Positions 22,315 to 33,371 of a stretch of 64,000 nucleotides of DNA are shown here, piece after piece. The stretch comes from Glycine soja. Its lineage: Eukaryota; Streptophyta; Magnoliopsida; Fabales; Fabaceae. Location: NCBI RefSeq assembly GCF_004193775.1, contig NC_041002.1, forward strand, positions 38,909,112-38,973,111. The letters run 5' to 3'. Below the pieces are notes generated by a model. That model was given only the letters and a program-made list of their open reading frames with translations, made no database searches and was not told where the DNA came from. The position numbers and the translations under genes are program-made. Every line of letters starts with the position of its first letter. Position 1 is the stretch's first letter.

Positions 22315-23969
22315 TGTCATACCCTAATTTCGTCCGGGGACCTTTGCTTGATGACATGCGACTTTTGTTTGGTCCTTGTAAGGTGCTTGGCACCCATCAT
22401 TAGGCAATTTGTGAAATTCTGGGACATGCCGGAAAACAAAAGAAAATATTGATGCACAATCCGTAAGGTTCCGTGACACACCGGAAATCAAATGGAAGCA
22501 TCGTTGCACAATTAGTGAGGTTCCGTAACATTCCGTAAGTCACAAAGGGGATGATTATGTAATCCACAAGGTTCCGTAACATTACGGAAAGAAAACAAGT
22601 ATCGTTACGAAATTCGTAAGTTTCCGTAACTTTACGAAAAAAGAATCACCAAAAAAAGCAGAGGGGGGTGTACTTAGTAAAAATGGGGGTGCAAATAGCA
22701 ACCAGGCCCACTTGGGCCCTCCAGAAGATTCCTCCAGAAGGCTGTTGCTTCTGGAGGAAGCAACCCTGCTCGCCTGGGCGAGCTGGGCGGCAAGCATCTC
22801 CCCTATTTTGCTATAAATAGGGGAGGAAGTGAAGTGGAAAAGGGTTCAGCCCCTTAGGCACTTCTCTCTCTTTCGAATTTGCTTGGAAAAGTTGTTTCCG
22901 TGAAGAAAATCCAAGCCGAGGCGCTTCCGAAACATTTCCGTAACGTTTCCGTAAGGAATTTCGCGAAGGTTTCGGCCGTTCTTCGACGTTCTTCATCGTT
23001 CTTCGATCTTCAACGGGTAAGTACCTCGAACCAAGCTTTTCGATTCATTCTATGTACCCGTGGTGGTCCACATTGTGTTTTGTGTATTTTTATTCTCGTT
23101 TTATTTACTTTTTATACCCCCTTTTGACGTGCTTAAGCCATTTTATTTAAGTCATTTCTCGCTTAAACTAAAAATAATATAAATTTCCACTGATCGTTTG
23201 AATTGTATTATCCGTTAACTTCGGTTAAAATGAATTCCGACCGTTCGGTTATGCCGTAACCACGTTGGAAATCAAAAAGAGGTAAAATAATAAATATAAT
23301 AATAAAAAAAATAAAAAAATAATACCTTTTAGTAAAATAAAGCGAAAAATCAATTGGACGTTTTCTCTTTGGGATTTCTCATTCTTAACCGAATTGACTA
23401 ATAACTAAAGTGAAACTAAGGCTAAAATCAACTCGCCTAGTCAAGCTCGTCCATAAAAATAGGTTTTTGAAGTTTATCATTTCAATTTCTTGTTAAGTAA
23501 AATGGGTCATTTTTAAGGTCCAACGCCTTAAAATGATCACCTTTCAAGTAAAAAGAATCACTTGATTCACGCATAAGAAAGAACTACGTAGGTCTGATTT
23601 TCTCATCCCAATTGAGGAATACGTAGGAGCAAAGGGAAACACCCTTGTCGACCACAAAAAGAGAAAAAATAGAAAAAGGGTATAAAGGATATAAGGACAT
23701 AAAAGGGAACGTAAAAATCAAAGTCATGTTTGCACATTCGATTAAAGGCTGCCGTCCCTTGTGACGGACGTGTGGGGTGCTAATACCTTCCCCGCGCGTA
23801 AATACAACTCCCAAGCCTTTCACTTAAAAGTTCGTAGATCGCGTCTTTTCCGGTTTTTCCGACGTTTTCCTCAAATAAACGTTGGTGGCGACTCCGCGCG
23901 TATTCCTTTTGTGGAACACGCATCCCGCGAGTCACGCGTCGCCCTCCCGCCGAAGGGTAGGTTGCGACA
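22315..23969 (+). repeat. Ogre-I 5' LTR
   Basis: 1655 bp, TG...CA. U3 holds CCGTAA/TTACGG-rich direct repeats (22460-22640). The promoter region with palindrome and TATA box is near 22768-22820. An AT-rich tract and an R/U5 with a strong splice donor follow. Confidence 0.95.
22768..23022 (+). promoter_or_regulatory. Ogre-I LTR promoter, palindrome and splice donor
   Basis: GCTCGCCTGGGCGAGC (22768-22783) is a 16-bp inverted repeat. TATAAATA follows at 22812-22819. Some 200 bp downstream, GGGTAAGTACC gives a consensus 5' splice site (GTAAGT at 23017). The same three-part order recurs in LTR-B, LTR-C, the minus-strand LTR at the right edge and, in altered form, the internal promoters. Confidence 0.7.
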
Positions 23970-23990
23970 GTTGGCGACTCCACTGGGGAC
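23970..23990 (+). promoter_or_regulatory. Ogre-I primer-binding site
   Basis: TGGCGACTCCACTGGGGAC follows the 5' LTR almost directly. This is the PBS type I know from Ogre elements (thought to pair with a tRNA-Arg); the tRNA match was not checked. Confidence 0.7.
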
Positions 23991-24817
23991 TGTTTTTTAG
24001 AGAGTTAGGCCATTTGATCTTGTGCAATGCTTTACCGTGACTTACTCCTTTGGGTGTTTCCCTTCATTATGTTCTTGTGTATATAAACTCTTTGTTGCTT
24101 TTAGTGCGTTTTAAAATGTATGCATGAAGTAAATATTTATTCATTTGATGCACACAAACACCAACACTATTTGCACACACTGTGAGTGAAAAAAAGGGCC
24201 CTATACCCGGGTTCATGGGAACATAAGGAGTGGAGGTGAATCTGTGATCATGCTAGGTCTCCGACTTGCTTGATTACAGTGAACCCTCATCTAAAGCTTT
24301 TCTCTTTGAAAACTTATTGTTGCTAGTAGTCCCTACTGCTGCAATATGTTCTTCGAAGAGGATGATACCTCTAGAAACCATCAAAAGAGATATGACTACC
24401 TTGGGGGTTATCACTAAATGCCTAGTTAGTTCTCTCCCTTATAGGTCCTTTAAATATGGGCACGGAGCAAACATGCTGCGTGCCATTATTCACACTGCCA
24501 TGCATAAATATCATATACCCTTTTGCTTATGCTCAGTGGATATTGTCATACTATTGCGCCTTTTGCATATGCATAGGGGTTCTGTCTTGATCCCCTCTAT
24601 AGACAAATCAATGGAAGGTCCGGGTCACCGTTTTAAATACATACGTTGGGGCACTTTGCTACCCCTAGACGTTGTGTCTAAAAAGGAGACAATGTCCCGG
24701 GCACCCGCATTCTTAAATTACATCTGTGTCATATGCATTCCTTCATGCATTCATCCATTCCACCCATGAGATGTCGGAGTTTTGATTTGCACGGCTTTTT
24801 GTCTCACTTTAGTAAGC
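23991..24817 (+). other. Ogre-I 5' leader
   Basis: An untranslated leader before the fused ORF. From about 24196 it aligns with 14071-14710 of Ogre-II. It contains several short upstream ATGs and no conserved protein. Confidence 0.75.
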
Positions 24818-26956
24818 ATGGGGACAAATCAAACCGGCAAGAGGTTTTACCAAGTCAAAGTTAAAGGCCTAGATACCACTAGCATCAAGGAATTAGGGCG
24901 GTTGATGGAACCTCTCCAAATGCAAGCCTTCCGCAAGATTTACGGAAAGATCTTAGAGTTGACCATAGCAGAGATATCCATAGAAGCCATTGCATCACTC
25001 ACCCAATACTACGACCAGCCTTTGAGATGCTTCACGTTTGGAGACTTCCAGTTGGTACCAACCATTGAAGAATTTGAGGAAATTCTAGGATGTCCTCTCG
25101 GGGGAAGCGCCTTAGCAGATTATTTGGCTCAACAGCCTCTTAACGACTATCAACCCGTGCATCCTGAATTCCCGGATGAGGACATCATGGCCTTGTTTGA
25201 GGAAAAATTGGACGAAGATCGGGACAAATGGACCGTATGGTTTGACGGAGCGTCAAACATTCTAGGCCATGGCGTTGGGGCAGTATTGGTCTCTCCGGAC
25301 AATCAATGTGTACCTTTCACAGCCAGGCTAGGATTCGACTGCACCAACAACATGGCCGAATATGAAGCATGTGCCCTGGCCGTCCAGGCAGCAATTGACT
25401 CCAATGTCAAACTACTCAAGGTGTACGGCGACTCAGCGTTGGTAATCCATCAGCTGAGAGGGGAATGGGAAACTAGAGATCCCAAGCTGATACCCTACAA
25501 AGCCTATATCAAGGAATTGGCTAAAACCTTTGATGAGATCTCTTTCCATCATGTTCCCCGCGAGGAAAATCAAATGGCGGATGCGCTTGCTACTTTGGCG
25601 TCTATGTTCCAGCTAACGCCGCACGGGGATCTACCCTACATTGAATTTTGGTGTCGTGGCAAACCTGCACATTGCTGCTATGTAGAAGAGGAACGGGACG
25701 GTAAGCCTTGGTATTTCGACATTAAGCGATATGTCGTAAGCAAAGAATACCCGCCAGAGATTGCCGACAATGATAAGAGGACATTGAGAAGGTTGGCGGC
25801 CGGTTTCTTCATGAGCGGAAGCGTACTGTATAAGAGAAACCACGACATGACACTCTTGCGGTGTGTGGATGCCAGGGAGGCAAATCACATGATCGAGGAA
25901 GTCCATGAGGGCTCGTTTGGAACGCACGCCAACGGGCATGCTATGGCCAGGAAGATCCTAAGAGTAGGTTATTACTGGCTTACCATGGAAAGTGATTGTT
26001 GTGTCCATGTAAGGAAATGCCACAAATGTCAAGCGTTCGCAGATAATGTCAATGCTCCACCGCATCCTCTGAATGTCATGTCCGCCCCTTGGCCTTTCTC
26101 CATGTGGGGAATAGATGTCATCGGGGCCATTGAGCCCAAGGCCTCGAATGGTCATCGCTTCATCCTCGTAGCGATAGATTATTTCACCAAGTGGGTCGAG
26201 GCAGCTTCCTATACCAACGTCACGAGGGGTGTAGTGGCCAAGTTCATTAAGAAAGAGATAATCTGCCGATATGGTTTGCCAAGGAAGATTATCACAGACA
26301 ACGGCACCAACTTGAATAACAAGATGATGGGGGAAATGTGCGAGGAATTTAAAATCCAGCATCACAATTCCACACCCTACCGGCCAAAGATGAATGGAGC
26401 CGTGGAAGCGGCCAATAAAAATATCAAAAAGATTATCCAAAAGATGACCGTGTCATACCGAGATTGGCACGAAATGCTCCCATTCGCGTTACACGGTTAC
26501 CGAACTTCAGTGCGAACGTCAACTGGGGCAACGCCGTTCTCATTGGTATATGGGATGGAGGCTGTGTTACCGTTTGAGGTAGAAGTCCCGTCATTAAGGA
26601 TCTTGGTAGAATCCGGATTAAAGGAATCAGAGTGGGCTCAAACGCGCTATGACCAACTCAACCTCATTGAGGGCAAGCGCTTAACGGCCATGAGTCATGG
26701 GCGCTCGTACCAGCAAAGAATGATGAATGCATTCGACAAGAAGGTACACTTGCGCAAGTTCCATGAGGGAGACCTTGTGCTAAAGAAAATGTCCCATGCT
26801 GTCAAGGACAATCGAGGGAAATGGGCCCCGAACTATGAAGGGCCTTTTGTTGTGAAGAGGGCTTTTTCCGGAGGAGCCCTGGTGCTTACCAACATGGATG
26901 GCGAAGAGCTACCGTCACCCGTGAATTCTGATGTCGTCAAGCGATATTATGCTTAG
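24818..26956 (+). CDS. Fused DUF7745 N-terminus, RNase H and integrase (712 aa, uninterrupted)
   Basis: Start MGTNQTGKRFYQVKVKGL is the same as the Ogre-II DUF7745 start. Residues 1-96 are DUF7745-like; the fusion lies at about 25101 (LGCPLGG then SALADYLAQQ), where GGAAG is common to both parent sequences. RNase H, residues 135-270, has D143, E181, D205 and D255 (WFDGAS, MAEYEA, YGDSA, MADALA). Integrase has an HHCC finger (H363, H370, C401, C404) and the D433, D494, E530 triad (GIDVIG, ITDNGTN, GAVEAA; D-E spacing of 35). The C-terminal domain lacks a chromodomain. No stop or frameshift occurs, unlike the homologous pol of Ogre-II. Protease and RT are absent, so alone it cannot reverse transcribe. 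Whether it is translated is unknown. Confidence 0.85.
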   Translation: MGTNQTGKRFYQVKVKGLDTTSIKELGRLMEPLQMQAFRKIYGKILELTIAEISIEAIASLTQYYDQPLRCFTFGDFQLVPTIEEFEEILGCPLGGSALADYLAQQPLNDYQPVHPEFPDEDIMALFEEKLDEDRDKWTVWFDGASNILGHGVGAVLVSPDNQCVPFTARLGFDCTNNMAEYEACALAVQAAIDSNVKLLKVYGDSALVIHQLRGEWETRDPKLIPYKAYIKELAKTFDEISFHHVPREENQMADALATLASMFQLTPHGDLPYIEFWCRGKPAHCCYVEEERDGKPWYFDIKRYVVSKEYPPEIADNDKRTLRRLAAGFFMSGSVLYKRNHDMTLLRCVDAREANHMIEEVHEGSFGTHANGHAMARKILRVGYYWLTMESDCCVHVRKCHKCQAFADNVNAPPHPLNVMSAPWPFSMWGIDVIGAIEPKASNGHRFILVAIDYFTKWVEAASYTNVTRGVVAKFIKKEIICRYGLPRKIITDNGTNLNNKMMGEMCEEFKIQHHNSTPYRPKMNGAVEAANKNIKKIIQKMTVSYRDWHEMLPFALHGYRTSVRTSTGATPFSLVYGMEAVLPFEVEVPSLRILVESGLKESEWAQTRYDQLNLIEGKRLTAMSHGRSYQQRMMNAFDKKVHLRKFHEGDLVLKKMSHAVKDNRGKWAPNYEGPFVVKRAFSGGALVLTNMDGEELPSPVNSDVVKRYYA

Positions 26957-27640
26957 AATCTGGGGCAATTAAGGATGTTGCTGCATGTTCTTTATCTTTA
27001 TGTGTTTTCTGGATTTCCCCCAGGGATTCCCCGTCTACTGTATCTCTCAAAGAAATGAACGTGGATTCGAGGCTTTAGTCCTCACGTTGGTTTCAAACCT
27101 TGCGTTAATTTGTGATCACCTGAGCCCTTCCGCTCAGTTCATGGGATGCCCCAAGCGCTTAATTAAAATTGAACCTAAACCAACTTTCGCTAAAATTTGC
27201 TGCGTTTGAAAACATTCATGCATACGCATACGCATGCATATTGTTGTGGTAAAACAGGGGATGGATCATCTTGAGCTACCTTCTGGGGTGGGGACAAAAC
27301 ATGAACAACAGAAACCAGTCAAGGTAAGACAACGACGCGGTCAAGATTGGCCAAACCTGGTTGTTTATTACTTGCAGGTACTTAGGAACGGATGCAAGTG
27401 GGGATGGAGTCACGACCGACTGATCGTTGCCCCTTCTCTGCGCTAAGCAGGCAGAGAACGTCGCTGCAAGGCAGCCCCATATCCTTTGTATTCGCAGTTT
27501 TCTTTTACTGTTTGTTTTAAAAGAAAATAATAATAATAATAAGTCGACACCTAAATTCTAACTTAAGTAAGTTCAAGTTAGGAAAAACGCTAACCCATAA
27601 GGAAGGAGGGGACATGGTTAATGTTCCTCTCAAAAAAAAA
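26957..27640 (+). other. Ogre-I region between integrase and internal promoter
   Basis: It aligns with 38503-39170 of Ogre-II. No coding region is convincing. It has an ATGCATACGCATACGCATGC repeat near 27220 and an AAT-type tract near 27525. Confidence 0.7.
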
Positions 27641-27652
27641 AAATGCAGGTTA

Positions 27653-27847
27653 GCTCGCCTGGGTGAGCCACCCCTACACCAAAATATAAAAGTGACGAAA
27701 GGGGGGACGTTTTTGCATTCAAAAACTTCTTTTCCCCCCTTTCAAAAGCCATACCCACAGGATTTACGAGTTTGTAGCCCTAGGGTCATCATTTTTCGCA
27801 TTTCTTCGATTCTGTTTTGCGCTTTTATTCATCACCAACAAGTAAGT
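27653..27847 (+). promoter_or_regulatory. Ogre-I internal promoter and leader exon for the third ORF
   Basis: A near-copy of the LTR palindrome (GCTCGCCTGGGTGAGC, 27653-27668) is followed by TATAAAAG (27685-27692). About 150 bp of pyrimidine-rich leader ends in a consensus donor GTAAGT (27842). The arrangement copies that of the LTR promoter and is repeated in Ogre-II at 39182-39374. A separate transcript is inferred from this layout. Confidence 0.55.
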
Positions 27848-29042
27848 GTTCCATCCTTAAGCTTTCTAGCTTTTCATTGGTGTATTTTGATCTCCTTTTG
27901 GTGCTCTAAATTGTGGGAATGTGCTCATATATGTGGGGGCAATTTTGGTTTGTTTTCTTGCTTGATTGGGTTGAATTGGGGGTTTGTATGAGATGTGCCT
28001 AGGCCTATAATGCATTTTGAAGCAATGGGACATGCCACATTGTCCCCTTTTTCTTGCTATTGATGCCTAAACGCGCGCCCACCAAGTGTTCGGTGAAATG
28101 CCTCAATGGCATTAGCGTGTGATTTTCGTAGGGAAACAACCCGTGGGGCATTTTGGTTTGCACATATTTTCTATTTTTTGGGACATGCATTCGGTTCCGA
28201 AAGGGCTAGAGTAATTGCCCCACATATATCCTAGGCCTAGGAACCAAAAGTTTTTATGCAAAAGAACACAAGAGGAGGTGCATAAAGTTACCCTTTTTGG
28301 CCAGCAATCAGCTATGAGCCACGCTACAATAATTTCCCTACGCCTAGATGTTTAGGAATTTTGCTCATCATAAATGTGTAGGTTTAGAATAGGTAGCAAA
28401 ATACCTTTGGCAATTTACACTTTGGGTGTGGTAGCAAAATACTTGAATGTATGTACATGTAATTTTGGGTAGTCAAAATGTCTCACAAAAAAATATATAT
28501 ATGTTGCATGTTATATAAAGAAAATACATTACAAAAATACCTTTTAATTTGAATGCAATTTTAGTCAGCAAAAGAAAATATACTTGAATTTGCATGCGGC
28601 TTTAGGTAGCAAAAACACTTGAATAAAGCATGAAATGTAGCACCTTATTGTGTAGATAGCCAAGATTCATCACAAAGTTTGTATATGCATAGGTATTAGA
28701 AATACCGGAATGTGCACGTGTGCAATTTTTGGTAACCAAGATGCTTTGAGTATGCATGTATGTAAAGTTAGCCAAGGAAGTACATGTGATGTAGGTAACA
28801 AATACACCTCGGAAGTACATATAAATAATCTAGGTGATGAAGGTGCCTTGGTTATGCCTGGGTGCATTTTCCTTAGTTAGAAGAATATCTTGTGCGAGTG
28901 AATGCTCGTAAGGAAGTATGTGCATGAGTTTGCTCTAAATTTACATTGATGTTTGTGTTTATTAAAGGAGGTTGTAAGCCATTTTTGTTTTAAGAGTAGC
29001 ATTTCTTGGTAAAACTAACTTTCCAAATGTTTGCCTTCGCAG
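27842..29042 (+). other. Predicted intron ahead of the Ogre-I third ORF
   Basis: Donor AACAA|GTAAGT, acceptor CCTTCGCAG at 29042, three bases before the ATG. The body is AT-rich with repeated TAGGTAGC-AAAATAC units at 28390-28800. Ogre-II has the same borders at 39369-40641. Confidence 0.6.
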
Positions 29043-29045
29043 GAA

Positions 29046-30296
29046 ATGGCCCCGAGGAAGCTTGCCTCAAAGAGGTCCAGGAAGGATAAGGCGGCCGAAG
29101 GAACTAGTTCCGCTCCTGAGTATGACAGTCACCGCTTTAGGAGCGCTATACACCAGCAGCGCTTCGAGGCCATCAAAGGATGGTCGTTTCTCCGGGAGCG
29201 ACGCGTCCAGCTCAGGGACGACGAGTATACGGATTTCCAGGAGGAGATAGGTCGCCGGCGGTGGGCATCACTGGTTACCCCCATGGCCAAGTTCGATCCA
29301 GACATAGTCCTCGAATTTTATGCCAATGCTTGGCCAACAGAGGAGGGCGTGCGTGACATGAGGTCCTGGGTAAGGGGTCAATGGATCCCGTTTGATGTCG
29401 ATGCTATCGGCCAGCTCCTGGGATATCCGTTGGTGTTGGAAGAGGGCCAGGAGTGTGAGTATGGCCAGAGGAGGAACCGGTCTGATGGGTTCGATGAGGA
29501 GGCCATCGCCCAATTGCTATGTATACCGGGGTAGGATTTTGCCCGGACTGCTGCCGGAAGACGGGTGCGGATCATGCACACCATCATGACCACCCTAACT
29601 CAGATATGAATGACTTTGCTGCTCAGCAACATCCTGCCCACCGATCATAATTCCGACCTCCCCCTGCCGAAGTGTCAGCTGGTGTACGCCATCCTGACGC
29701 GGATGAGCATCCATGTGGCTCAGTTAATCGCTGATGCCATTTATATTTTTGCAGGTATGGCGCCTACTAGGCACCCTTTGGACCCAGATAAGTCCAACAG
29801 GGCCCTGGGATTTCCCGCATTGATCACAGGACTCTGCCAGTCGTTCGGAGTCCCCGTTGCACCTACCAAGGTGATTCGGCCGCCCATCACCCGGGCTTTT
29901 ATTGAGAAGTATTGCACCCAGAGACAGGCTCAGGGGGATGCTCCACAGGCCGCGGGTGCGCCAACACCACCTCATTAGGCTGGCCAGGCTGGGTCATTTG
30001 ACATGGAGCAGTATTTACGGCATTTGGTTCGCCAGCAGGTGGCCAACCACCGGGCACATGTGTAGACTCATGATTGTCTGTACCAGATGAGCCTCACCAT
30101 GCAGAGCCAGGGCTTTGCTTCTTTTTCATGCCCTACTCCAGACCAGTTCAGGGCAGAGGTCGCATGGCCCGGGGATTGGCCCGAGGCCCAAGCAGGAGAG
30201 GCGCCCCCAGAAGCTCCCGGCGATGGAGAGGAGCCCCACGAGGACGAGGAGATGGCCGATTTGCTTGACTTCTTGGGAGGGAGTGGAGCTACATGA
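29046..30296 (+). pseudogene. Transposase_32-like (putative plant transposon protein) third ORF of Ogre-I
   Basis: Reads MAPRKLASKRSRKDKAAEGT (basic, nuclear-signal-like), FEAIKGWSFLRERRVQL, VTPMAKFDPDIVLEFYANAW, VRGQWIPFDVDAIGQLLGYP, LSNILPTDHNSDLPLPKCQL and SNRALGFPALITGLCQSFGV, ending acidic with DLLDFLGGSGAT. I recall this as the 'putative plant transposon protein' domain (Transposase_32) common in legume Ogre elements. Despite the name I see no DDE signature. Stops: TAG 29532, TGA 29607, TAG 29976, TAG 30063, each explained by C-to-T or G-to-A in CAG or TGG. Its role is unknown. The conserved place behind its own promoter and intron suggests an independent function. Confidence 0.82.
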
Positions 30297-32283
30297 CTGG
30301 GAGATCCCCAGATTCATGTTTTCTTTCATATTTCTTTTATCATTTTTTATGTTATGTTTTGACTTGAGAGACTAATGTTTGTTTTTGTTGTTTCGATTGT
30401 CGTTTGTACAGCGCATACATTTTTTTTTGGATTGTTGCGTTAGTGTTTATATCGTTATTATCAATGATGTTTGAAATTCTGGAACCGTGTAGAGTTCTTC
30501 GTTTAGGAACATCGTCCAAAAAAATAATAATAAAACAAACAAAAAAATAAAAAATAAAAATCATAAAAAAAGGGAAAAGAGAGCAAATAAGAAAACAAGA
30601 GAGCAAGTAAGAAAAAAAGAGAGGAAAGAAAAGAAAAATAAGTTGTTTAGCTGAAAAACCGACATGCTTTTGAAAAGAGATGACTTCCAACTTTTCTTTG
30701 AAAAAATTCATTGATCATAACTAGTTTTTGAAAAAATGTGTATACGCCTAAGGGGAGAATGCTGTGAAAATTTTCCTGGACGCCCGAAATGGACTCGAAT
30801 GAATGCACAAATTGATAAAAGAACATATTTTGGAAACATTGGGTTGATTTAAAATAGAGGAAATGAATCCTGAGCCCTAGCATCACATGACCATAAAAAT
30901 TTGACACTTGAGTGTCCGCATAGGTGCATGCATGACCAGTTTTGCATAAAATTTCCAAATCATCATTTTTGCATTTGTGTCATGGAAATAATGTGGGGTA
31001 TCCCTTTTATCCTTGATCCAAACCAAACCCCGACATGTATCATGTCTAGCCATTCTACAAACCTTGAGCCAAAATCCTGACTCACCATAAACCTTGACCC
31101 AGGGTGAGAATGTCAATCCTTACCCTCGGAAGCAAAAAAGAAGAGGAGAGGAAATTTCCAATCAAAGAGAAAGAAAAGAAGAGGAAAGGAAATTCTCAAT
31201 CAAAGAGTGGGAGAAAGAAAAAAAGAAAAGTCCCAACCAAAGAATGGGAGAAAGTAAAAAAGGAAGGAAAGAAAGTTCCTGATCAAGGAAACTAGAAGAA
31301 ATGTGCAGAAAGGTCTTTTTGACCAGACAATATCCGAACAATACGGAATTGTCACCAAATGAACAAAAGGAAGGAAAGGAAACCATGACCTAAAAGTGGT
31401 CTTCTCCCTTTGATTACCAACCAAAATCCTATGCGTCGGTGACTTGCTCGCTTCGCGTCAAACAAGAACAGAAAAGGAAAAAGCCAAAAAAACTCAAAAG
31501 CCGAAAAACCTACCAAAAGAACCCGTTTCCAAGGGAAGTCCTATTGATCCATGATCACGCATGTAATTTTTGATTTGATAGGAAATAATTTGCAAAGTCA
31601 AGCCATGACATATCTATGGTTCGGAATTAGGATGAAACACTTACCTGTGCGAGATTGATACACTTTGAGTGATTTTCTTCAATTTTTGTTGAACCCAGTG
31701 TTTCCTCTAAATGGTCATTTAGAAACGAAATGCTAATCATCCAAAATCTCATTTATGGTTATGGGGATTTCATCAGTGGACTCTCCTTCCCCGGTAGACG
31801 CATTGTTTTTCACTCAAAAAAGCATATGCTGCTCTAATCAATTGGGATATTTGTCTCTTTACTAAAGCATGTTTGCATTTTAGTGGAGAAAACACCAAGA
31901 CTTTTTTAAGTCTCACAAGTTATCCAGAACTACGTAGGTCTGAGTTCCTCATTGGAGGATACGTAGGAGCAAGAGTCTCGCTTTTGTCGACCACACCACC
32001 TTTTGTTGCCATGACCCAAGAGCTGGTAACCCGCGGGGACACCTTACAGTTATCCGCACCTCGTCATTCAGTGACCCCAAGTGTGATTGATGAGCAGAGG
32101 CCAATGTGGTCATCTGCGCCCTTTCCGGAGATGTCAGCATCTTCCGGTGGAGACTTTTTCAAGTCTCACAAGTTATCTAGAACTACGTAGGTCTGAGTTC
32201 CTCATTGGAGGATACGCAGGAGCAAGAGCCTTGCTTTTGTCGGCCGCCCCACAAGATCTATCATACTGACCCTGAGGTCATGT
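30297..32283 (+). other. Ogre-I 3' non-coding region before the tandem array
   Basis: Includes purine-rich stretches (30520-30640; 31125-31300 with repeated AATCAAAGA-type and GAGGAAAGGAAA units) matched at similar places in Ogre-II, and two copies of AGAACTACGTAGGTCTGA (about 31925 and 32170) that also occur in the LTRs. No protein is recognised. Confidence 0.7.
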
Positions 32284-33112
32284 GACATGCAGAGATAAAA
32301 TTTGGTCATTCCGCACCCCTTTTCCATTCAGACACAGTCGTGTTCGATGGCACGCAGAGACAAATTATGGTCATTCTGCACCCTTTTGTCATCCAGAGGC
32401 GGCGGGCCCGATGACATGCAGAGACAAAATTTGGTCATTCCGCACCCCTTTGCCATTCAGACACAGTCGTGTCCGATGGCACGCAGAGACAAATTATGGT
32501 CATTCTGCACCCTTTTGTCATCCAGAGGCAGCGGGCCCGATGACATGCGGAGACAAAATTTGGTCATTCCGCACCCCTTTGCCATTCAGACACAGTCGTG
32601 TCCGATGGCACGCAGAGACAAATTATGGTCATTATGCACCCTTTTGTCATCCAGAGGCGGCGGGCCCGATGACATGCGGAGACAAAATTTGGTCATTCCA
32701 CACCCCTTTCCCATTCAGACACAGTCGTGTCCGATGGCACGCAGAGACAAATTATGGTCATTCTGCACCCTTTTGTCATCCAGAGGCGGCGGGCCCGATG
32801 ACATGCGGAGACAAAATTTGGTCATTCCGCACCCCTTTGCCATTCAGACACAGTCGTGTCCAATGGCACGCAGAGACAAATTATGGTCATTCTGCACCCT
32901 TTTGTCATCCAGAGGCGGCGAGCCTGATGACATGCGGAGAAAAATTATGGTCATTCCGCACCCCTTTGCTATTCAGACACAGTCGTGTCCGATGGCACAC
33001 AGAGACAAATTATGGTCATTCTGCACCCTTTTGTCATCCAGAGGTGGCGGGCCCGATGACACGCGGAGATTTACATCATCTTCCGCACTTACAAGATCTG
33101 TCATACTGACTT
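32284..33112 (+). repeat. 129-bp tandem repeat array of Ogre-I
   Basis: Unit starts (GACATGC/GACACGC) fall at 32284, 32413, 32542, 32671, 32800, 32929 and 33058, each exactly 129 bp apart: six full units and a partial one. Each unit consists of two related halves (AATTTGGTCATTCCGCACCC and AATTATGGTCATTCTGCACC). Because 129 is a multiple of 3, two frames stay open across the array. I take the open frames to be by-products. Confidence 0.95.
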
Positions 33113-33354
33113 TTGAGTCACGCTGACGGGCGGAAATACCCGAGTGGTTATCCGTATAAACATTCTTTTGCTATCTGTAAGACAGAACGCTTGATAGCAT
33201 GCAGAGACTGACATCGTCTTCTGCACCTTTTGTTCCCTCGGGAACAACAAGTCATTTGCATGCGGAGATTTTATGGTCACCCGCGACTCTCGTCAACCGA
33301 GAGGAACGAAATTAGTGTCTTATCTTTACTTTCCTTTTATCTCCAATAAAAGAC

Positions 33355-33371
33355 AAGTAAAGAGGGGCAAC
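33355..33371 (+). promoter_or_regulatory. Ogre-I polypurine tract
   Basis: AAGTAAAGAGGGGCAAC lies directly ahead of the 3' LTR. The same sequence precedes the Ogre-II 3' LTR at 44641-44657. It would prime plus-strand synthesis. Confidence 0.85.

Noticed and set aside
32284..33112. CRISPR-like array
   Set aside because: The units are contiguous 129-bp tandem repeats without spacers, in a plant retrotransposon.
32284..33126. Two overlapping repeat-protein genes of about 275 codons
   Set aside because: Both frames are open only because the 129-bp tandem unit is divisible by three. There is no promoter, Kozak context or known domain, and the homologous region of Ogre-II has a different array.
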